Shown here piece after piece: positions 45,748 through 55,360 of a DNA stretch of 58,996 bases (positions are counted from its first letter, which is position 1; each line of letters opens with the position of its first letter). The notes under the pieces were generated by a model. The model saw only the letters and a program-made list of their open reading frames with translations, had not been told where the DNA came from and did no database searches. A program made the position numbers and the translations under genes. The stretch is from Ophiosphaerella korrae (taxonomy: Eukaryota; Ascomycota; Dothideomycetes; Pleosporales; Phaeosphaeriaceae): assembly GCA_028456385.1 (NCBI GenBank), contig JALNQF010000257.1:1-58996 (forward strand). The letters are read 5' to 3'.

Positions 45748-46694
45748 TTTCGATTATGAGGACATTTCAGCGAAAAGCTCGTCAGAGTAAGCATAACAAT
45801 ATCCAAGTTTTGACACATCTTTTGAATGTGCGTTTCACTCGAAATGGAGAACCTGCGAAGCCAAAACCTCAGTTGCAGGCTTACATTCGCCGAAAAGCGT
45901 CACTTAATGGGGTGCTAACCCGAGCCCTGTTCTATCTATAACAAATGACGTTTCGCCCGGCTGGTAGAGCAATGCGCTCGCTCATCATCTCTCGTCCCCT
46001 TCTTGTTGCGACACCAACTGGACTCACTCCTAAGTCAGGCATTTACCGCAGCATATATGGAGTCTGAGGCTGTGCCTGGCTAGTCAACCTTTGGTACGAC
46101 GGGATTTAGGTTCAGCCGTGTCGCAGACAATAAACACTTCACAACTACCCTTGTCTAACGCACTTACCTTCCTTTTATCATAGGCACTCCAATACTAGCT
46201 CTCAAGGCATACTACTAGTACGCATCGCTTTCACCTAGGGACTCGACTTTCTAACCCCTAAAGCTATTAAAATATCGAGGCCTTGAAGGCCGGCGCAGTG
46301 CCAATGACCTGATCGTGCCGCTCTGCTACTTTATTTGGAGCTATATTTATATATAGCTGCTCGATAAGAGGTAAGACCAAGCGAATGGCACGCCGGCAGT
46401 GCTGGTTGTGGTTGTGGTCATAACTGTTGAGCAGCAAAATAAGAGCCCGAGCTCACTCAAACTCGGAATTCTGCTGCCTGGACCGGTATATATACTAATA
46501 CGCACTTGCGACACTAAGCGCGCCCGTTGTTACCTCATAAGCTTCTCTTTTTTCAACTACAGCGAGCTGCTTTTCTGCCATATTGTCCCTGTTGAAACCC
46601 TGACAGCTGCTGGCTCTTCATCACCCTTTATACCTTCCATATTGGATCTTCAACCAGTTACCTAACATCTCTATTATTCTAGCTCATCTCAACC
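45748..46694. other. Spacer
   Basis: No gene supported. A CCGGCTGGTAGAGCAATGCG string (about 45958) resembles a tRNA D-arm, but no complete cloverleaf follows. A TATATATA-type box occurs near 46486, in the presumed promoter of the next gene. Confidence 0.45.
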
Positions 46695-48073
46695 ATGGCC
46701 AACAAAAACGCCTCTGGGTCCCCTACCCCCTCTAGTCCCACCGAAAAGGTCGATTTCGACATCGAACTCATGAACTATGAACTTAATCTCGAGTCCTAGC
46801 GTGCCGTCGTTGCCCGCAAGCGGTCGCTTCGCGAAAGAAAGCTTATCAACGCTTCGCGAGTCAGGACGCAAGCTATTGCAATAGCCGCTGCCTCCGTCAC
46901 TATGTCCGCCCTCAAACCTACTACTAGGCTGGGCGGGTAGGCTGTCCCTAAAGCAACGCGCATTTTTAGTATGTCGGCGCCTATGCTGAAAGGTGCGTTG
47001 GTCGGGGCCGTCCCAGGTATCCTAGCGGGATTAGTGGCGGCGTACCACGCGCTGCTAGGGCAGCAGGTAGCTGTTTGGAATAAGGCAGTTGGGAATATCG
47101 TTGCGGGTATAGGGTTAGGTAGTATAGCAGGTTATCTTATAAGCAAGATCACCTAGGCGCTTCGTGAGCTTGGCACAAAGTTATCTGACATAGCCTGGCT
47201 GGGCTCTACTGGGGAGGTAGTGAAGGTAAGCCACGTTGTGGCAGGCTTCTTGGCTTTACAACACCGTATAATTGATGCTAACGACTACCCAAGGGTTTCG
47301 CCTCGACCGCCGTCTTCTCCGCAATTAGCATCGGCTGCCAAGGCGTCCGTTGGTTCTATCACTTTATCTACTACTCTACTACTACTGGGCTAAGAACGCT
47401 GGCGACACCAAGACCGCCGAAATCGAGAGCAAGGCCATGGGCAATGTCCTTAGCCTTGACAACGTCTGCATAATGCTCGCGCACATCCTGACGCAGGCCG
47501 CGTCGACGAGCGCTGGGTCGTTAATCACGGCCAGCGGCCTAGGCGTCATGACGGCGGGCGCAGCAAGCTTCGTCACGCTGGCGTTTCCCGCTGTCGCCAT
47601 CTTCATAGTGGATGCGGTTGCGCGCGGTATGATTGAGCGCAAGAACAAAGCCGGCGGCTGGGCGCCGTGGGTGTGGTCGTGGTTCGTTACGGACAGGCGG
47701 CAGCAGTTTTGGGCTGGGGCAGAGTACGAAGAGCGGTACCAAGAGGTGGATAAACTATGGTGCGGGATCAACCTTACTGTTGTGTAAGTACCCTAAAGTT
47801 TGGAAAAACCACTACCACCCACAATTTCGGGCATTTGCTGACCAACGGGTTGCTGGACTATATAGCGTCGACCCGGTTAGGTCTACGTTCACGGGCCACT
47901 TGTATGAGCGCGCGGTGCTGTTTCGTTGGCTCGATGAACGCGGCGTCGATCCGATTATGCGGGGAGAGAGGGCTACGCGACTTGATTATATTGCCGCCCC
48001 TGTAGCGAAGAAGTGGGCGCATGAGTGGGCGAGAGAAGTTGGTGCCTACCTTGAGGTTGTTACGGCGGATTAG
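46695..48073 (+). pseudogene. Glycine-rich hydrophobic protein with a U-box-like C-terminus, broken
   Basis: Frame segments from the ATG at 46695 give a Ser/Pro-rich start, a basic stretch, two long Gly/Ala-rich hydrophobic segments (GALVGAVPGILAGLVAAYHA; SAGSLITASGLGVMTAGAAS and following) and a final module. The last exon joins through an 82-bp GTAAGT...TAG intron (47784-47865) and reads CGINLTVVVDPV, then FTGHLYERAVLFRWLDERGV and DPI. This matches the U-box pattern of E3 ubiquitin ligases (C-x-I, DPV, GH-x-YER, W-L, DP). Lesions are TAG codons at about 46797, 46938 and 47154 (Gln-like, RIP-type), a one-base loss near 47292 and an 8-bp tandem duplication (47368-47383). The combination of glycine-zipper-like segments and a U-box is unusual. 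Confidence 0.6.
47368..47383 (+). repeat. 8-bp tandem duplication breaking the U-box-like gene
   Basis: Two adjacent copies of CTACTACT (47368-47375 and 47376-47383). With one copy the frame runs WFYHFIYYYWAKNAGD without interruption. The unit is itself built of CTA triplets, so slippage is the simplest origin. Confidence 0.85.
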
Positions 48074-48619
48074 GGTGGTTATGGTTAGGACTAACGAGGA
48101 AAGGATTCCCTTCTCTCGTTTTTGAGGATTCTGGAAGCCGATGTCCCTATTTAGAGTTGGACTCGTCCAAGGGAAGAAGAACAGGCAGTGAGTTGTATCG
48201 CGAGGCGTTAGGGGTTATGTCCGGCTTGCCTAAATAGGAAGGATTTTATTTCAACGTCCTCGAGCGCGGACAAGAGATCTTATCTAGAACTAAGAGCAAA
48301 ACTTGAGACTAGTTACAGTCTTCGATCTCTAAACCTTTTGGTTAGTTCTACACTACTCGCCGCACTGGCTAAGGTGCTCCGCACCTTGGCCGTGGACGGC
48401 TCAACAACCGATACTAGCGTAACGACCGATTTTATCAATTTTTCATCTCCTACACGCGTTTTTTCGCTACGCCGTAATGTTTTCGCAATACAGAAGTTAC
48501 AGCAATATTAAGAAGCGTATTAAGCTCTGCATAGCGTCTTTAGACGCGTTAAAAAAAAACTAATTTTGTATAGTTATCGCGCGATTACAATGCACTAGTT
48601 AAGCGACAAGAGCGCTAAC
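48074..48619. other. Spacer, partly AT-rich
   Basis: No gene recognised. From about 48420 the sequence turns AT-rich towards the retroelement. Confidence 0.45.
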
Positions 48620-48774
48620 TATCGCAAGTTAGAGCTCTGCTCCATACAATTCAGGTAAGCTCGCAGCAGTAAGCGAGCCGTTCGAGCTGCTCCACCGTAT
48701 ATAAGTAACCCAGCTCAGATAGCTCTTCAATCGATAATCATCTCCCACTCATTCCTAAGCTCGCATCTCGCAAC
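48620..48774 (+). mobile_element. LTR, family 2, copy B
   Basis: Aligns over its length with the solo LTR at 25737-25901, including the GTATATAAG box and the GCTCTTCAATC segment. The start reads TATCGCAAG in place of TGTCGCAAG, and the end CTCGCAAC continues into internal sequence rather than a target duplication, so this is the 5' LTR of a longer element. Confidence 0.85.
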
Positions 48775-49530
48775 CGTTATGAGCCCGGCGCTGAAGAACA
48801 CACGATAGTTCCATCCTGTACACTACAACAAGAGATCGCGAGCTCAGTATACTCCCATCCCATCTCATCCATCACTCAAACGCTCACGACATCCTACAGC
48901 GAAATAACTCCACTCGACAAAGGCACTGCCCTACTCAACAAGCGCTCACAATAGCTAGTATAGTTCACACAACTCTACTACAACGCTCTCAAGCTAGGTA
49001 TCTAGCAGCTCGTTAACCTAGAAGCTAATAACGTCCCTAATATCTACGCTAACTAACTAGTTCGACCTAAACTAACAAGTCTTATATCTATAGAAGAGGT
49101 AGCTACCTATAAGCTCGCAATAGGTAAATACTAGGCTATAAGAGATACTTAGATTTCGCGAATAGTACGCCTTAGAGCTCTATTAAGAGGTAGCTAGAAG
49201 ACAATAGTATATACTGTAGGCTATAGGAAATAGTAAAGGGATAATAGATATTATTTAATAGTACTACTAGTATCTAAGAGAGTATAATACTTACTTTCCT
49301 CCTTTTATAAGTATTAAGCTTTTCATATACTTATATAGCGTATTTACTTTACTCTTAACTATAACTATATAATATTATAATCTTTAGTATATATTAGCTC
49401 TACTTCTAACTTATACTAGAGTTTACAAAAGTCGTAAGTATTCTAAGAACCTTTATTATAGAGCCTCTCTCTCTCTATCTAGTATCTTCACTAGCTCTTT
49501 AAAGTACAACCTTAATAAAAACCTCTAAAC
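48775..49530 (+). mobile_element. RIP-mutated internal region of the family 2 element
   Basis: Directly after the LTR a frame from about 48906 reads a protein-like sequence when stops are taken as Gln: TQLYYNALKLGI, QLVNLEANNVPNIYAN, LVRPKLTSLISIEEVATYKL, ISRIVRLRALLRGS. At least seven in-frame TAG/TAA codons occur in about 300 bp, all explicable by CAG/CAA to TAG/TAA. The same region is present, more strongly mutated and inverted, at about 57880-58494. The protein family is not recognised. From about 49220 the sequence is almost fully AT-rich and unreadable. Confidence 0.75.
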
Positions 49531-49583
49531 CCTTAGAGAAAAAAAGAGAAAAGAGTATTTACATACCTTATACGCTCTACGTA

Positions 49584-49778
49584 ACCTCGCTATCTCTGCT
49601 GAGATGATATGCAGTTCCTGAAACCTCGCTATCTCAGTTGAGATGATGTGCAGTTCCTGAAACCTCGCTATCCCTGTTGAGATGATCTTTAGTTCCAGAA
49701 CGCAGCCTATCTCAGTTGAGATGATGTGCAGTTCTTGAAACCTCGCTATCTCTGTTGAGATGATCCTCAGTTCCTGGA
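49584..49778. repeat. 39-bp minisatellite, five copies
   Basis: Five 39-bp units (from 49584, 49623, 49662, 49701 and 49740), each containing CTATCTC-GTTGAGATGAT-CAGTTC. On the minus strand they form an open frame of 13-residue repeats (IARFQELHIISTE). Because 39 is a multiple of three the frame stays open without needing selection; there is no other sign of a gene. Confidence 0.92.
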
Positions 49779-50835
49779 ACCAAGTTCGCGCGCGATGCCT
49801 GCCTAAATGGCTGCCCAATCAGAAGCTCCCATAACTATACCCTGGGAAACCTGATTGGCTGGGCTGCAGCGCTGCCCCGCTCTGCGCATCGTTGCCCCCG
49901 CTTCCCACAGAGCCTCCTATTCCAACACAGCAATATTCTCAACAATCCTTAGTTTTACATGAGAGTCATAGTAGATGGCCGTGAAAAGCTGATGCGCGCA
50001 GCCCTTGGGAAGTAGCCAGAGGGAATGAAAGTGTATGCTTCGGCTCGCAAGGCTGCCTCGCCCGCACCTAACGATGGGTGAAGTGAAGCGAGGCTCAGAG
50101 CCCCCAAGTTTGTTATTTGGGCTCTCGTCGGTCGCCTAGTGGTCTTCGAATCAGTATAGCGCTTGCTAGTGGGTGCTATTCGCACTTACCTCGTTCTTCT
50201 AGTATGGCAACATCCGTATTGCTTCCTAGAGTGTGTCTCGGAATGTTGTACAGGATTAGATATTCGTGCTCGACGTTTTTTTGCGGGATATATCGAGCTC
50301 CCGTACCATCTGTCCGAGATCGAGAACATAGACGTCATCCAAGTCTGCCGTATTAATTTCCTGAATGTAAACAGGGGCGTATTCGTGACGTTCCTCCTGC
50401 CGGTTGCGCGAGCTAATCGCCCAGTTGATGGCATGCCTCCTATCAACAAAAACAGATATGAAGCTGCTGGATATGCGGCATCGCCAATCCAGATGGGCCT
50501 CTACGACCTGCTTCAAGTCATGTTGGCTCTGGATGTCCGCAGCTATTAGCGCTGTATACTAGGCAAGATAATTAGGAGTCTCATCTTAAGTATGCCAAGG
50601 CGAACTAGGGCCTGCAGGCGCGCGCGCAGCTATTAAACTAAACATCGATTTAATTCCAAATAATTCTATCAAAAAAAAAAAGAAAAACTGAATTTATATA
50701 CATATTTACAAATTGCGTGTGTGAGAGATGAGTGAAGATATAGGCCTATCTTCGGGTGGGGGTGGCCCATGCGCACCAAGGTCCATACCTTTGACCTAGT
50801 ACTGTGCAGTAAAAAGAAAACCTCCTTTGGATTCA
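49779..50835. other. Spacer between minisatellite and terpene cyclase
   Basis: The plus-strand frame at 50163-50549 (128 codons) has some protein-like character (GYIELPYHLSEIENIDVIQV; FLNVNRGVFVTFLLPVARAN) but no recognised domain, and an opposite frame overlaps it. It may be a relic. The right part is the 3' flank of the cyclase gene. Confidence 0.35.
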
Positions 50836-51927
50836 CTACGCTTCCACAGCAGTGGCCCGCGCCATTTCTCCCTCCAATTTGATTGCACTTGTCTCCTCTA
50901 TCCCCTTATTGTGCAGTATCTTGGGCTTTTCGGGCGTTAGTTTGAAGAGCTGGCCGTCGGAATTCTTCACAACGATATCCGTAAGCTTGTACCTCTTCTG
51001 GTTCAGGTACCAAGCGATGTATCCACGAAAGAACTCATCAACTGTATCCTTCATTTCCGGGTACTCATTCAGCACCTTCCGCACAGTCATAACGTTTTCC
51101 GTAACCTCCTTGCAGACCAACCTCAAAGCTTCGGCAGCACTTAATCCATGAGTGTTCGCAATGTTGCAAACATAATTCAAACGCTCATCTCCAACAACAG
51201 ATTCCTTATAGAAGGAAAGTATGTCATTGGCGTAGCTGATAAACTCGATGAGGTCCTGGATGCATGGCATGTACACATGCAAATAATCCTTTTCGGGGAA
51301 CATCGCCTCAGGGAAGCAAAAGTGCGCATATGGCTCCGTGTAGCCTGTTTTCTCCCTGAAGTAGCCAGGAAACTTCTTCGCACCGACCGGCGGCACGACT
51401 TTTCCGTCATAATCTCGTTCCATGATGCAACCGCAGATGAACTCGATGGTGGCCTTTGTATTCATGGCTGCGGCATATGGCCCCATGTACGTATTGTTGT
51501 CGAACAGGAAGTTGACCAATGATTGCAGGATCGGGGACTTTTGTGGTTTTCCACTCACAAGCCTGGCCTCAAATTCGTCGAGAGCATCCCCAAGCTCACG
51601 GATGATGTCGTCGATGAAGAGGACATAGGTAGCGTGGATACCGTATGCGACTTGGATATCTTTCTTGGCAAATGGGTAGCACATTCCGAGGCCGGTGGAC
51701 ATCCATTTGGCCATGTAAACAGCCTTCTCCGTGAGATGAGTAGGCCAGTTAGGCTGACGCGCAAAGTAGGCCATTACTGGTTCTTCAAGGGAGAAGTCGT
51801 AGTCAAACGGCGGCATGTAAAAATCGACATCGGCGAGGAATTTGGACAGTATCTGACCATATTCTTCTTTGGAGACATTTCCCAGAGTTGAGAGCTCCTT
51901 GGCGGAGTCGTGGCGAGAATGAGCCAT
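50836..51927 (-). CDS. TRI5-family sesquiterpene cyclase (trichodiene synthase-like), 363 aa
   Basis: A single uninterrupted frame. Residues about 100-111 carry the metal-binding region (FIDDIIRE, D106 D107, E111), and the NSE triad is intact at N234/S238/E242 in NDILSFYKE. The KRYKL at 311-315 supplies the Arg-Tyr pair that helps sense diphosphate. Length fits the roughly 375-residue TRI5 family. The expected reaction is cyclisation of farnesyl diphosphate to a cyclic sesquiterpene in the cytosol. The family includes trichodiene and longiborneol synthases, so the product cannot be named, and no other trichothecene genes are seen. The lack of an intron is unlike classical TRI5. The adjacent P450 gene lies on the same strand. 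The C-terminal tail after 320 is longer than in the core family. Confidence 0.88.
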   Translation of the reverse strand: MAHSRHDSAKELSTLGNVSKEEYGQILSKFLADVDFYMPPFDYDFSLEEPVMAYFARQPNWPTHLTEKAVYMAKWMSTGLGMCYPFAKKDIQVAYGIHATYVLFIDDIIRELGDALDEFEARLVSGKPQKSPILQSLVNFLFDNNTYMGPYAAAMNTKATIEFICGCIMERDYDGKVVPPVGAKKFPGYFREKTGYTEPYAHFCFPEAMFPEKDYLHVYMPCIQDLIEFISYANDILSFYKESVVGDERLNYVCNIANTHGLSAAEALRLVCKEVTENVMTVRKVLNEYPEMKDTVDEFFRGYIAWYLNQKRYKLTDIVVKNSDGQLFKLTPEKPKILHNKGIEETSAIKLEGEMARATAVEA

Positions 51928-52401
51928 TTTGAATGGTCGAATGATGGAGCGATGATAATGTATTGTGAAGAGGAATGTGTAAGTTGCGATGATTCTGATT
52001 TAGAAGCTAGAAGGGCACCTCTATGGATTTATATCATTGCTGTGCATCATCGACTCCATGCATAACTTCGATAACACGATAGCGATACCGATACCGAACT
52101 CGGGAGAAGACTCAGTTCTACAGCGGCTGTGACACACTGTTTCGCAACACCATTCGGATGCATCAGTCCGTCATCACGTCTCATATGCAATCGTGGCTTG
52201 TAACAATCGTGGAACATAGGAATGGGTGTGAGAAATCAAACTGAAGATGTGTCTGTGAAATGGTACATGGAGGAAACCAACCAATGCCGAGTGGACTAAG
52301 GGTTTCATCGGTTGTTCTTGTTTCCGACCTAAATCGGGTAGCATGTTTATAAGGCTTGAGAAGATTTGAAACAAAGGATCCGAATAGCGCAACGTCTTGC
52401 C

Positions 52402-52430
52402 GGGGGGGGGGGGAATGGGGGGGGCTGGGG
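52402..52430 (+). repeat. Long G tract, G12-AAT-G8-CT-G4
   Basis: Three long G runs separated by two or three bases. This could form a G-quadruplex on the plus strand, upstream of the minus-strand cyclase. Long homopolymers are also prone to sequencing error. Confidence 0.85.
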
Positions 52431-52583
52431 TTGAAAGGATTGTGGGTCTGACACTCCTTGCTCCAATTGAATGCCTAAAGAAACTTTAATTTCATATCTC
52501 GAAATAGAGTCATAGTGGAGGAATCGAAGAGCAGGGTATACTTTTGTAGAGGCGGACATATTGGCTAATAGAGCATATTATCC

Positions 52584-52627
52584 ATGCACGCAGTACGGTC
52601 ATTGTATGCACGCAGTACGGTCATTGT
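52584..52627. repeat. Perfect 22-bp tandem duplication
   Basis: Two adjacent copies of a 22-bp unit (ATGCACGCAGTACGGTCATT plus GT), 52584-52605 and 52606-52627, in non-coding sequence between the P450 stop and the cyclase promoter. Confidence 0.95.
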
Positions 52628-52810
52628 GATTGATATTTTGCGGGTCGTATTTACACGTCTAGTCTCTGGCATAAACCTGATGCGATTGAACTTACTCTTA
52701 GAAGAATACAGAAATCATTAACGAAGGCGAAACATTCCCATCCTTAGCCCCATTGACCCGTCCCAATCACGACGCCCATCCCACCTTCGCTAGTTCTTAC
52801 GCTTCGCCTT

Positions 52811-54683
52811 TCACTTTCCAATAACTTTAAACTTCACCCTCAGGCCGCCCCTCGGTCTCAATGTCAAATAGTTCTCCAGCACCAGCGTTCCTTCCACTGC
52901 CTCGAATTCATATTTCCTAACAATCTCCACTAGGATAGCCTTGAACTCAAGCATGGCCAGCATTTTGCCTATGCACACTCTGGGCCCGCTACTGAAGGCT
53001 TGAAAAGCGTAAGGGGAAGCTGACTCGGACGAGAGGGAGTCCCAACGGTCTGGTTCAAAAGTTGTGGCGGAAGAGCCCCAAATATGAGGGTGGGACTGGG
53101 ATACTTGGGGCGAGATAATGACGTTGGTCCCTGCGGGAATATAGACATTTTCGATGATCACGGGGCGAGCTGCTTGGCGCCAGATCATGACGGCTGTGGA
53201 CATTGCGTTATTATAGCCCAAAAAAAAAATAAGAATAAGGAGTGGTACCAGGAGCATATACACGTAGAACTTCGCGGCAGAAGTTGTTGAGATAACGAAG
53301 CTTTTCAATCTGATTGTAATCAGGGTCACCGCATGTTGGTAGGGTCATGACTTCATTCCGAAGCTTTGTTTGAATATCAGGGTGGATAGATAGGACATGA
53401 ACCGCCCAAGTCAGTGTGGTAGCCGAAGTCTCATGGCCTAGAAGTTATTAACTGCGTTCTTCTGTAGAGACAATAACGAAGTGGGTTATATACCTGCGGA
53501 CATGAAATTCAAGAGCTGGGAATTATCAGCATCTGGGAAATAAAAGCATAGGAGTGAAGACATACATATCCAAGTAGCTCATCTTCAGTCCATTGCTGTT
53601 GATGAGAAGGTGGCGCTTCAAGCAAGTACGTAAGAACATCGCGGCTAATTGGTAGCGAGGAATTCTTTTGTGCACTCTTTCTGGTGACCATTTCGTTTTG
53701 CCGTAATCGAATCTGCTGTCGTAGGATGCGTTTGACCTCATCATTCGCCGTGACGAAAGATTTATTCGCTTCGAGCGGAAGCCAACTTCGCAGTGGAATA
53801 TACGTGTTGACTGCGGTGAGAAAGGAGGAGAGTGGTGATTGGTTGAAAATAAGATCGTAGCATTCGTGGAATGATGGCTTCGCGCTAAGGGTATCAAGCT
53901 CTTTGCCCAAGGTAATGAGACCAATAATATCGAGGGTTGCTTTCGAGAACAAAGATACAACTATTCAATTTAGCAAGTTGCTCATATTGGTTCATGCAGC
54001 TATGCACTTACCCTCCACTACCGCAGAAACGTCGGAGCCGATACGTTGGTCAATAGTCTTTGTGAGGCATTTGCCATGTAACTGTACAACCGGCAAAAGT
54101 TTCTTCATGTTGGGGGTTGAAAATATACCTAGAAGGAATCAGCAACGAGCCCGGAGCACATTGCAGTTTTCAAGGCAGAGATCATACCGTTCAACAATTT
54201 TCTTTGCTTCTTGTGTTCATCACCTTCCGCAAAAACTAGACCCATCCCGGTCACTTCACCCACGATCCTTGCGAAGAAGGGCGGCTTTACAAACGAATAG
54301 CATTCCGTAGACAACACTTCTTGATGTGCTCTCAAGCTATTGACCAGAAGTGTTTCAGTATTTCCAAAGGATATGTAACGGATGAATGGTGTAGTTGGCC
54401 ACTTGCGACTCCACGAGAGATACAACTCGTATGGTCCGTTTGCGCGGAATTGGTTGAGGGTTTGGCCGATGAGAGGATGGTGATCTTTTGGTCCTGGTAT
54501 GTAGCGCAAGGGCGAAACAAAGAATGGGTAGATGCAGATGTAGTACAGGTTGATGGAGAGATACTGAAGGGAGAACAAGAAGAGAAAGGAGTAAACAACG
54601 TCGTATGTAGATGGAGCACCGTGCATGAGCATAAGAGCACAGAGCTCTACAGCTGAGAGGGCAACACACGTCTGTAGATACAT
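52811..54683 (-). CDS. Cytochrome P450 monooxygenase, 533 aa, six exons
   Basis: Exons 54683-54188, 54128-54012, 53960-53566, 53515-53494, 53437-53249 and 53193-52811 are linked by five GT-AG introns of 50-59 bp, all keeping frame. The N-terminus holds hydrophobic anchor segments (ALSAVELCALMLM; VVYSFLFLFSLQYLSINLYY) then YIPGPK, as in membrane-bound P450s of the endoplasmic reticulum. The I-helix AGHET, the K-helix E-x-x-R (EVLR), FEPDRW, and the heme loop FSSGPRVCIG with Cys at about residue 480 are all present. Exon 4 is only 22 nt and carries part of the I-helix approach. It would hydroxylate or epoxidise a lipophilic substrate using a P450 reductase, most likely the neighbouring cyclase's sesquiterpene. 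The start was chosen at the ATG before the first anchor. Confidence 0.88.
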
Positions 54684-55360
54684 CCTGAATAATTTTGGCG
54701 GAACTTTCACATGCGGAGGGCTGGTTGGTGTCTTGGTGTTAAGTACAAATTTGACGGCATTTCTCTTTACGCTGACGCGCTCTAGATGAAAAACCATTGA
54801 GCACATGTCTACGTTTGAGACAGATCTTCGGTAATCCCCCCCCCCCTGCCCCCCCCCCCCCCACACACACACCTTTTTGGGGCTAGTTATCCGAAAATGA
54901 TTCATAGTGTAACATCGCATGAATAAATTTCCATTCCCCACATTACCAATGCATTCGGAATGCTCAATTCCGCTGAAAAAAAAACTATTTGGAAGCCCTT
55001 CATCCTTAGCTTGGCAATCACGAGAGTGTTTCTCGCGGGCATGACACCGAGGTTTCATCGTCTAGTCTCTGCTTCTCGAGTACGAATTCTGGCACTTATC
55101 TAAAATGGGTCCAACATCCCGGGAATTGTCTCAGCGTAGTTGTCTCGTTTCCGTGTCATCACGGGGTCGCGTAGTAAGTTCTGAACATGCTTGCAAGAGA
55201 TACCCTGCATAATGAGGTGAAAGAGTTCCCTCTCTAGCTGACATGCAATGGCGAATCCCCCGCACTAGACCACTCCTAGCGCCAATCAATTCTGAATAGT
55301 TTATAAGCCGGTGATGTCTATTCAGTTGTGCACAATCAGTTTTGTTCATCATTTCACAAA
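54684..55360. promoter_or_regulatory. Intergenic region between divergent P450 and membrane protein genes
   Basis: 677 bp between two divergent starts, with the C tract near the P450. A CAATCA motif and a TTTATAAG-like string lie close to the plus-strand gene. It may hold a shared regulatory region. No binding site for a specific regulator can be named. Confidence 0.45.
54836..54872 (+). repeat. Long C tract with AC repeat (C11-TG-C14-(AC)n)
   Basis: Located about 150 bp upstream of the P450 start. It mirrors the G tract upstream of the cyclase; relative to each minus-strand gene one is G-rich and the other C-rich. Confidence 0.85.

Larger units (their letters stand above)
51928..52810. promoter_or_regulatory. 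Cyclase upstream region and P450 3' flank
   Basis: Non-coding. It contains a G12-AAT-G8-CT-G4 tract (52402-52430), about 475 bp upstream of the cyclase start, and a perfect 22-bp tandem duplication (52584-52627). Overlapping short minus-strand frames are not convincing. Confidence 0.5.

Noticed and set aside
45955..46030. tRNA-like string (CCGGCTGGTAGAGCAATGCG)
   Set aside because: Only a D-arm-like piece; I could not find matching acceptor stem, anticodon arm and T-arm.
49525..49818. Secreted or structural repeat protein from the 13-residue repeats
   Set aside because: The frame stays open because the unit is 39 bp; no start context, signal or partner gene supports it.
52174..52559. Pro-rich small proteins upstream of the cyclase
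   Set aside because: The Pro run comes from the long G tract read on the minus strand; the overlapping frames lack other features.
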